In this document: positions 31,511 through 37,609 of the stretch, piece after piece
How positions within the stretch are numbered: position 1 is the first letter of the stretch
How the letters are laid out: each line of letters begins with the position of its first letter
From: Phycisphaerae bacterium
Lineage (GTDB): Bacteria; Planctomycetota; Phycisphaerae; UBA1845; JAFGLZ01
Assembly: GCA_016927755.1 (NCBI GenBank)
Contig: JAFGLZ010000145.1
Location: 1 to 37,609, forward strand
Direction: 5' to 3'
Length of the DNA: 37,609 nucleotides
Translations under genes and position numbers: made by a program
Notes under the pieces: generated by a model
What the model saw: the letters and a program-made list of their open reading frames with translations, nothing else
Databases searched by the model: none
What the model was told of the DNA's origin: nothing

Positions 31511-32665
31511 ATGAGCAGGTCATTGCGGATCACCGGCGGGCGCGTCTTTGATGGCGAGCGCTTCCGCGAGGACATGGAGGATGTGTGCATCACGGACGGG
31601 CGGTTCGTGAAGCCTGACGAGGTGGCCGATTCCGCAGAGACGGTGAACGCGGCGGGACTGATGGTCGTGCCCGGACTGATCGACATGCACGCGCACGTCT
31701 TCGAGGGGGTGACGATCGGCATCAGCGCCGACGAGCATTTCCTGGCCAAAGGGGTGACGACGGTCTGCGACGCGGGGTCGGCGGGGGCGAACACATATCC
31801 GGCGTTCGAGAAGTTCATCGTGGGGGGGAGTCGGTGTCGGGTGAAGGCGTTCCTTCACGTGAGTTGCGTTGGTCTTGCGGTGATGAACGAATCGGCGGCG
31901 GACATGGGGGAGTTGGAGGAGATCCGGTTCATCCGAGGGGATGCGGCCTACCGAATGGTTGAAGAACGTCCGGGGCACATCGTGGGTATCAAGGTTCGCA
32001 CGAGCGAGTTCCTGGCACACGGTCAAGACAAGGAGCGAGCAGGGTTGTGGGCGGCTCGGTCGGTCGCCGACCGTGCGGGTCTTCCGCTGATGGTGCACTA
32101 TCCGGGGAGCAGCCTTCCCGAGGAGGTCATTCTGAGTCGTCTTCGGCCCGGGGACATCCTGACGCATATCTACCACCCGTGGGTGGGTGGGCCGTTGGGT
32201 CGCGACGGCAAGGTGATGGACGTTTATCGCGAGGCGAAGGACTTCGGCGTGGTGCTTGACCTGGGCCACGGGCGGGGCGCGTTCAGCTTCGAGGCCGCCG
32301 AGCGGTGCTTGGATCAAGGCTTCGTCCCTGACACGATCAGCACGGACCTGTACACGATGAACGTCGATGGTCCGGTGTATGACACGCTGACGACGATGGA
32401 CAAGATGCTCGTGCTGGGGATGCCGATGGAGGGGGTGTTGCAGGCGACCACATCTCGTCCTGCCGAGGTCATCGGGATGGACGGAGAAATCGGCAGGATC
32501 GGGCCGGGCTATTGCGGAGACGTCACTCTGCTGGCGATCGAGGAGCGGCCTAGCGAGCTTCGTGACGTGATGGGCGGCGTGCGGCAGGCTTCCCAGCGAC
32601 TGGCGTGTCGCGGTGTGATCCGTGGCGGGGATGTGGAATGGCTGTCGGTCGATGCGCGCGGCTAG
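31511..32665 (+). CDS. Amidohydrolase-superfamily enzyme (EF_0837/COG3964-like)
   Basis: 384 residues. Metal motif HxH in IDMHAHVFEG, Lys for carbamylation in GIKVRTSEF, His in PLMVHYPGSS, His in LTHIYHPWVGG and Asp in TISTDLY. The beta-sandwich edges (RITGGRVFDG and GRIGPGYCGDVTLLAIEERP) frame the barrel. This pattern fits the cytosine-deaminase/dihydroorotase-like amidohydrolase groups related to EF_0837, with a binuclear metal centre. It hydrolyses an amide or ring, or deacetylates; the substrate is unknown. ATG 31511 follows GAGG by nine bases; the longer frame from 31430 is unsupported. Divergent from the isomerase. Confidence 0.88.
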   Translation: MSRSLRITGGRVFDGERFREDMEDVCITDGRFVKPDEVADSAETVNAAGLMVVPGLIDMHAHVFEGVTIGISADEHFLAKGVTTVCDAGSAGANTYPAFEKFIVGGSRCRVKAFLHVSCVGLAVMNESAADMGELEEIRFIRGDAAYRMVEERPGHIVGIKVRTSEFLAHGQDKERAGLWAARSVADRAGLPLMVHYPGSSLPEEVILSRLRPGDILTHIYHPWVGGPLGRDGKVMDVYREAKDFGVVLDLGHGRGAFSFEAAERCLDQGFVPDTISTDLYTMNVDGPVYDTLTTMDKMLVLGMPMEGVLQATTSRPAEVIGMDGEIGRIGPGYCGDVTLLAIEERPSELRDVMGGVRQASQRLACRGVIRGGDVEWLSVDARG

Positions 32666-33076
32666 GGTCGATGGTCCGGGCTGTCAGGAGTGGGCGGACA
32701 TCGGGAGAGGACGGGGCCGGCGAATCTGGAAACGAAACGGAAGAGGGCTGATTAGGCATTAGCATATCCGCATTGCCCTTAATGCTTCGTGGCTCGGGAC
32801 GGAGCCAGGCTGCCTTGGCTTAGGGGGCTGAGAACGCCGAGCGTTCCTGGGCCATCAATACTGTCCCGGGGGGTGAGCGGTGCCATTGCTCCTTTTCCAG
32901 CAAGATTTAGTAAGAAGGCTCCTCGAATTTGACGAGCGCCGTAACCGGGGGTATACTTGCCTAATTCTGAGCGAGGACACGTATCAGATACGTGGCTCCT
33001 GGGCGGCCCAAGACAACCATACCAGGTGACTAAGTCCGGATCGATGGACGAGGCGGGTGCCTCCTGCGGAGGAACT
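32666..33076. other. Gap before dnaG holding its promoter
   Basis: 410 bases with no gene. It carries the dnaG promoter (32929-32957) and about 115 bases of leader. An in-frame TTG at 32957 overlaps the -10 box and cannot be translated from this transcript. Confidence 0.75.
32929..32957 (+). promoter_or_regulatory. Sigma-70 promoter of the dnaG-rpoD operon
   Basis: -35 TTGACG (32929-32934), a 17-base spacer and -10 TATACT (32952-32957), a near-consensus match. The start is predicted near 32964, so the leader to GTG 33077 is about 113 bases. Confidence 0.8.
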
Positions 33077-34930
33077 GTGGACAGACAGGGCGCTGAAGCT
33101 GTTACCCGGCAGATTCAAGACTCAGTAGACATTGTTGACTATATAAGCAGCTATGTGGCGCTGAAGAAGCGGGGGCGTGAGTTCGTCGGTCTTTGTCCGT
33201 TTCACCAGGAAAAGACCCCGTCGTTTTCGGTGAGCCCTTCGAAGCGGATTTTCAAGTGTTTCGGCTGCGGAGCGGGAGGAGACATTTTCACGTTCGTTCA
33301 GCTTCGGGAAAAGGTGAGCTTCCTCGAGGCGAGACAGCTTCTGGCCGAGCGGGCGGGGATTCCCCTCGATACAGTCGGGAACGCTGGCGGGAAACACGGA
33401 CCGGATCGGAGTTCGTTGTTTCAGGTGAACCAGTGGGCCCATGAGCAGTTTCGGACGTGGTTCAAGGATCCTGAGTTGGGCAAGACAGCTCGATCGTACG
33501 TCGAGGGTCGCAAGCTGGATCCAGCGGTGGTGGAGTCTTTCGGATTGGGTTTCGCGCCATCGAGTTGGGACGCCCTTCAACAGGCCGCGGCGAAGATGGG
33601 CATCGCGACAGATCACCTTGCGGGGGCGGGATTGGTTCGTCCTCGCAACTCGGGGAGCGGATATCGGGACACGTTCTACAACCGGTTGATGTTCCCGATC
33701 CGAGACCCCGGCGGGCGTTTCATCGGTTTCGGCGGTCGGACGTTGGGAGAGGATCGGGCCAAGTATCTGAATACGCCGGAGACTCCGGTGTTTGACAAGG
33801 GGCGAAACCTGTACGGTCTGGCCGACGCTCGTGACGCCATCAGCGAGCGAGGGCGGGCGATCGTGGTTGAAGGCTATACGGACTGCATGGTGGCGCATCA
33901 GTTCGGGTTTCCCGAGACGGTTGCGACGCTTGGGACGGCGATGACGGCGGACCACGTTCGGCTTCTCAAGCGTTTCACGGACAACGCGTATCTGGTGTTC
34001 GATTCGGACGAGGCAGGCAGCCGCGCGGCCGAGCGTGGGCTCGAAGTATTCTTGACCCAGCAGTTGGACGTCAAGCTGGTCCAGGTTCCGCAGGGGAAGG
34101 ATCCGTGCGATTTCCTTTTGGCGCAAGGCGGCGAAGCTTTCGAGACGTTGTTGAAGAACGCGGCCAGCGCGCTAGAATTTAGTTGGCGGGCGGTGCGACA
34201 GCGTTTCGGAGGTGCCGAGTCCGGACCGGGTCGCCGGGAAGCCGTCGAGAAGTTCCTGAACCTGCTGGCCACATCGGCGGTGTTCGGGGCAGTGGATGCG
34301 ATTCAACGGGGGTTGGTCGTCAACCACCTCAGTAAGCTTCTGTCGATTCAGCCGGAGGAGCTTCATCGTGAGTTGGCCCGGGTAGGGCGGCGCGTATCGG
34401 CTCGCGGGCCTGAATCGGGACAGGGCGAGGATCAAGCGGCGCCTGTTCGGGGAACTCGGTCTCGCTCGAGGGACACTGAGCAACTCGCGATTTGCGAGAT
34501 CATCGAGGTCGTGATCAACGAGCCGGGCTTCTTCGATCGGGTGGAGGGGTATCTCCAGGTGGATCGGCTCGAGGATCCGGACTTGCGGGCGGTTGCGTCG
34601 GCGGTGATCGAGATGGCTCGGGAGTTCGGCGAGTTCTCGGTCAGCGAGCTGATCGCCCGTCTGGAGGAGCCGAGATACGCTCGTCTGGTAACGGACATGC
34701 AGCAGGCGGGCGAGGCGAAGCAAAACTATGAAGTGACGCTCGAGATGGCGTGTCGACGGATTGACGAGTCCCGACGAGAGAGCGAGTTCGCCGAAGCGGC
34801 GGCCCGGCTCCGCGACGGCGCCGAGGGGATGTCCCAGGCGGACCAGGACTCGTTGCTGGAATCCGTCGCGGCTCAGGCGAAAGAACGGTCGGGGCCGCTG
34901 CCCTTGAGAATGAGTAGGCGCCGACGCTAG
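33077..34930 (+). CDS. dnaG: DNA primase
   Basis: 617 residues with a GTG start. The zinc finger C40-H43 and C61-C64 (GLCPFHQEKTPSFSV, IFKCFGCGAGGD) is the CHC2 type; the core has GFGGRTLG; TOPRIM has VVEGYTDCM (Glu, near 261) and VFDSDEAG (Asp, Asp, near 308). The helicase-binding C-terminus is present. It makes RNA primers for replication. The start is set by GGAGG, four bases upstream of GTG 33077, and by the promoter at 32929-32957, which rules out the TTG 32957 start; ATG 33044 is possible but has no ribosome site. It is 57 bases from rpoD, the classical replication/transcription operon pairing. Confidence 0.96.
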   Translation: MDRQGAEAVTRQIQDSVDIVDYISSYVALKKRGREFVGLCPFHQEKTPSFSVSPSKRIFKCFGCGAGGDIFTFVQLREKVSFLEARQLLAERAGIPLDTVGNAGGKHGPDRSSLFQVNQWAHEQFRTWFKDPELGKTARSYVEGRKLDPAVVESFGLGFAPSSWDALQQAAAKMGIATDHLAGAGLVRPRNSGSGYRDTFYNRLMFPIRDPGGRFIGFGGRTLGEDRAKYLNTPETPVFDKGRNLYGLADARDAISERGRAIVVEGYTDCMVAHQFGFPETVATLGTAMTADHVRLLKRFTDNAYLVFDSDEAGSRAAERGLEVFLTQQLDVKLVQVPQGKDPCDFLLAQGGEAFETLLKNAASALEFSWRAVRQRFGGAESGPGRREAVEKFLNLLATSAVFGAVDAIQRGLVVNHLSKLLSIQPEELHRELARVGRRVSARGPESGQGEDQAAPVRGTRSRSRDTEQLAICEIIEVVINEPGFFDRVEGYLQVDRLEDPDLRAVASAVIEMAREFGEFSVSELIARLEEPRYARLVTDMQQAGEAKQNYEVTLEMACRRIDESRRESEFAEAAARLRDGAEGMSQADQDSLLESVAAQAKERSGPLPLRMSRRRR

Positions 34931-34987
34931 TTGCTGGCGACGGCGCGTTGTTGAATGAGCTTGGCCTATTGAACGGGGATCGCCAAC

Positions 34988-36841
34988 GTGATCCAAGCAC
35001 TCGAGGCAAAAACCGAGTTGAGCGCGTCGGGCAGAGCCCGGGCGCCGGCGGGGCGGAAGGGCCGCAAGTCTCGCGGAAAGGGAGTCGCTGCCAGGACTCC
35101 GGCGTCGGAGGCAGGGCAGTCAAGCCTGCCCGAGGGGAACGCATCCACGGCGGTTGGGCAAGGATCGTCCGATCCCGTCGACGCGGTGGTTCGCGAGCTG
35201 GTCAAGCGAGGTCAGGGGCGAGGCTGGCTGACGTGGGAGGAGTTGAACGAGACGCTTCCCGACGCGGCGATGTCGCCCGACCGGCTTGAAGGGATTCTGA
35301 CACAGCTCGAAGACAACAAGATCGAGATGGTGGACGAGGCGGAGGCGGACGAGGTTGCCTTCGCGGAGGACGACGAGAGCAGCGTGCTGGGAGGGGACTC
35401 CGACGATATCGAAGAAGTCAATCTGGAGGAGGAGCTCGCGGAGGCGAGCAGCCGTCGGATCGACGACCCGGTTCGGATGTACCTGACGCAGATGGGCGAG
35501 ATCCCGCTGTTGACCCGGGCGCAGGAAATCGCGCTGGCCAAGAAGGTCGAGCTGACGCGGGCGGCGTTTCGTCGAAAGGTTTTGGAGAGCGACTACTGCA
35601 TCGCGCAGGCGGTGGAGATCTTCCAGCAGGTTCACGACGGGCGTCTTCCGTTCGACCGGACGTTGAAGATCAGCACGAACGAGGCCATGGCCAAGGAGAC
35701 GATCACGAAGCGTCTGCCTGGGAATCTGGCGACGGTCCGGAAGCTGACGGCGCTGGACGAGGATGACTGGGCCAAGCTGAGCGCCCCTCGGATCTCGGCG
35801 CAGGCGCGTCAGACGCTGAAGAAGCAGATCAGCGCTCGCCGGCGCAAGGCGTCGAAGCTCCTGGAGGAACTGAGCCTTCGGACGGCTCGGATCCAGCCGT
35901 TGTTCAAGCGGCTCGAGAGCATCTCGAGGAAGATGGACGAGCTGACGGCGGATGTCGCGTCGCAGGGCAGGAAGCGAGGCGTTTCGGCCGAGGACCTGGC
36001 GGACATGCAGGACGAGCTGCGGGGGCTGAGCGGGCTGGTTCTGGAGTCGCCAGAGGAACTCGCCAAGCGGGTTCGGAGCGCGGATCGCGTTCACCGGGAG
36101 TACGAGGACGCCAAGCGAAAGCTGTCTGGGGGCAACCTCCGGCTGGTGGTGTCGATCGCGAAGAAGTACCGCAACCGGGGCCTTAGCTTCCTGGACATCA
36201 TCCAGGAGGGCAACACGGGCCTGATGCGCGCGGTGGACAAGTACGAGTACCGCCGGGGGTACAAGTTCAGCACGTACGCGACGTGGTGGATTCGTCAGGC
36301 GATCACTCGGGCGATCGCGGATCATGCTCGGACGATCCGGATACCGGTGCACATGATCGAGACGATGAGCAAGTTGCGTAACATCAGCAAACAACTCCTG
36401 CAGGAGCAGGGCCGCGAGCCGGACATCGCGGAGATCGCGCAGAAGGCTCGGATGCCGGTGAGCGAGGCTCGTCGCATCCTGCGGATCTCTCGTCACCCGA
36501 TCAGCCTGGACCGTCCGGTGGGCGAGAGCGAGGACTCGTACTTCGGGGACTTCATCGAGGACGAGACGATCGAGTCGCCGGTTAGCACGGCGACGCAGGA
36601 GATGCTAAAGGATCGGATCGAGCAGGTGCTCAAGACGCTAACGTATCGCGAGCGGGAAATCGTGAAGCTGCGATACGGGATCGGCGACGGGTACACGTAC
36701 ACGCTCGAGGAAGTGGGTCGGATCTTCAAGGTCACGCGGGAGCGCGTGCGTCAGGTGGAGGCCAAGGCGATCCGGAAGCTCCAGCACCCGGTTCGTGCTC
36801 GGAAGCTCGAGGGATTCCTGGATCGGTCGTTGTTGCGCTAG
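34988..36841 (+). CDS. rpoD: RNA polymerase primary sigma factor (rpoD), copy 1
   Basis: 617 residues, GTG start with GGGGA eight bases upstream. Domains: a Lys/Arg/Ala-rich variable tail (1-61); region 1.1 (about 62-117, GWLTWEELNETLPDAAMS); an acidic linker; region 1.2 from about 158 (IDDPVRMYLTQMGEIPLL); a non-conserved helical insert (about 215-370); region 2 (NLRLVVSIAKKYRNRGLSFL near 382, then YKFSTYATWWIRQAITRAI); region 3; and region 4 helix-turn-helix (TLEEVGRIFKVTRERVRQVE near 571). It directs RNA polymerase to -35/-10 promoters like those seen here. It follows dnaG by 57 bases. A second, closely related gene follows. Confidence 0.96.
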   Translation: MIQALEAKTELSASGRARAPAGRKGRKSRGKGVAARTPASEAGQSSLPEGNASTAVGQGSSDPVDAVVRELVKRGQGRGWLTWEELNETLPDAAMSPDRLEGILTQLEDNKIEMVDEAEADEVAFAEDDESSVLGGDSDDIEEVNLEEELAEASSRRIDDPVRMYLTQMGEIPLLTRAQEIALAKKVELTRAAFRRKVLESDYCIAQAVEIFQQVHDGRLPFDRTLKISTNEAMAKETITKRLPGNLATVRKLTALDEDDWAKLSAPRISAQARQTLKKQISARRRKASKLLEELSLRTARIQPLFKRLESISRKMDELTADVASQGRKRGVSAEDLADMQDELRGLSGLVLESPEELAKRVRSADRVHREYEDAKRKLSGGNLRLVVSIAKKYRNRGLSFLDIIQEGNTGLMRAVDKYEYRRGYKFSTYATWWIRQAITRAIADHARTIRIPVHMIETMSKLRNISKQLLQEQGREPDIAEIAQKARMPVSEARRILRISRHPISLDRPVGESEDSYFGDFIEDETIESPVSTATQEMLKDRIEQVLKTLTYREREIVKLRYGIGDGYTYTLEEVGRIFKVTRERVRQVEAKAIRKLQHPVRARKLEGFLDRSLLR

Positions 36842-37159
36842 GGCGGCCCGCGCGGTCGTCCGACGCCACGACAGTTCGCGTGGCCGGTGCCAGCCAGGGA
36901 ACCGCAGTAGAACGACGCCGTTGGACTTAACGCCGAGACAGCGAGGGGATAAGGCTTGGGCCCTCGGGATTAGACGAGGCGCGGAACGATGAATCGGTCG
37001 GTGCGGTCGGCATCGATCAGGAGGTCGTCTGACCGAGGGCAAAGCGAGGCAGGAACGGCCTCTTCCGCGTAAGGGGTCGGAGGGGCAGCTCTGTGGCAAC
37101 CGAGCTTCCGCTATCTGCCGGAACAGGGACAACGCTGTCAGAGAAGTGATTCGGGGCAC
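36842..37159. other. Gap between the two rpoD-like genes
   Basis: 318 bases. I see no terminator with a T-run, no clear promoter, no tRNA and no frame with a ribosome site. It holds several short GC-rich inverted segments only. The second gene could be read through from the first. Confidence 0.5.
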
Positions 37160-37609
37160 CATGGCAAAACAGCGAGCGACGACAACGAAGGCGCGCAAGA
37201 CGACGAAGAAGGCCGGCGCAAAGCGGACCTCGAGTTCGACATCCAAGAGGGCCGCGAAGCGGGCGGACCAGGAAGCTCCGGCCGCGGCGCAGCCGCCGGC
37301 GGTGGAGGATCCGACCGCACCGCTGGACCCGGTCGACGCGGTGGTTCACGAGTTGATCAAGCGGGGTAAGGGGCGAGGCTGGCTGACGTGGGAAGAGTTG
37401 AACGAGACGCTTCCGGACGCGGCGATGTCGCCCGACCGCCTCGAAGGGATCCTCACGCAGATCGAGGACAACAAGATCGAGATGATCGACGAGGCGGAGG
37501 CGGACAAGGTGGCCTTCGCGGAGGATGAGGAATCCAAGACATCCCTTCGTGACGAAGAGGGGATGGAAGAGATCAATCTCGAGGAGGAGCTCGCGGAGGC
37601 GAGCAGCCG
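37160..37609 (+). CDS. rpoD: Second primary sigma factor gene (rpoD copy 2), cut by window end
   Basis: 150 codons are open from ATG 37160 to the window end. The first 55 residues are a Lys/Arg/Ala-rich tail (MAKQRATTTKARKTTKKAG), unlike copy 1. From there the sequence matches region 1.1 of copy 1 with only seven substitutions over about 69 residues (for example RELVKRGQG becomes HELIKRGKG), then an acidic linker and EEINLEEELAEASS. Region 1.1 makes it a group-1 type sigma. GGGG lies just upstream of ATG. Whether it is a working second primary sigma or a truncated remnant needs the sequence past 37609. Confidence 0.85.

Noticed and set aside
32957..33076. N-terminal extension of DnaG from TTG 32957
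   Set aside because: The codon overlaps the -10 box and lacks a ribosome site; GTG 33077 has a strong one.
35120..36496. 458-residue frame antisense to rpoD
   Set aside because: Arises from GC-rich codon bias opposite a clear sigma factor; no motif or start signal.

Overview
The window is GC-rich, densely coded DNA from a bacterial chromosome. The gene set fits a Planctomycetota lineage, possibly Phycisphaerae-like. The supporting signs are a HEAT-repeat membrane protein, an RNase Y/YmdB pair, a DUF6485-like Cys-rich protein, DSD1-like and sugar-isomerase enzymes beside a sodium:solute symporter and a secreted glycosidase-like protein, a dnaG-rpoD operon followed by a second rpoD-like gene, and many intergenic hairpin repeats. 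This placement is inference from gene content; no rRNA is present to confirm it.

Layout. 1-116 is a 29-bp tandem repeat. 275-4352 holds a membrane-anchored HEAT protein (-), a nitrilase-family amidohydrolase, a NUDIX hydrolase and a ferredoxin with its own promoter and terminator (+). 4470-8655 (-) holds a PfkB kinase, a lipoprotein, an M24 peptidase and a secreted glycerophosphodiesterase. 9256-11719 (+) holds a secreted Gfo/Idh/MocA protein, a radical SAM protein with a C-terminal winged helix, and the small Cys-rich protein. 11913-12679 (-) is a promoter-led cluster of three tiny exported proteins with no recognised family. 12974-15647 (-) holds ymdB and rny. Between rny and the next gene lies a convincing unannotated small RNA (about 16108-16266, minus strand) with its own promoter and intrinsic terminator.

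16515-22295 holds dsbD (+), a stand-alone receiver domain (-), trpB (-) and a B12-binding-fold protein (+) that lacks the usual cobalt-ligand histidine. 22410-28484 (-) looks like a catabolic cluster: symporter, secreted family-10-like hydrolase, two SDR dehydrogenases and a PLP enzyme of the D-threonine aldolase/D-serine dehydratase fold. 28777-29510 (-) is a two-gene HEPN + BolA-like unit with a near-leaderless promoter. 29651-32665 holds a dolichol-phosphate-mannose-synthase-like glycosyltransferase, a TIM-barrel sugar isomerase/epimerase and a divergent amidohydrolase. 33077-37609 (+) holds dnaG, rpoD and the start of a second rpoD-like gene that runs off the window.

Two families of dispersed hairpin repeats occupy the intergenic spaces: family A at 2400, 12899 and 13845, and family B at 7232, 8849 and 10339. 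They produce many false ORFs. The observations most worth following are the small RNA upstream of rny, the three-gene tiny exported protein cluster, the HEPN/BolA-like pair and the tandem sigma factors.
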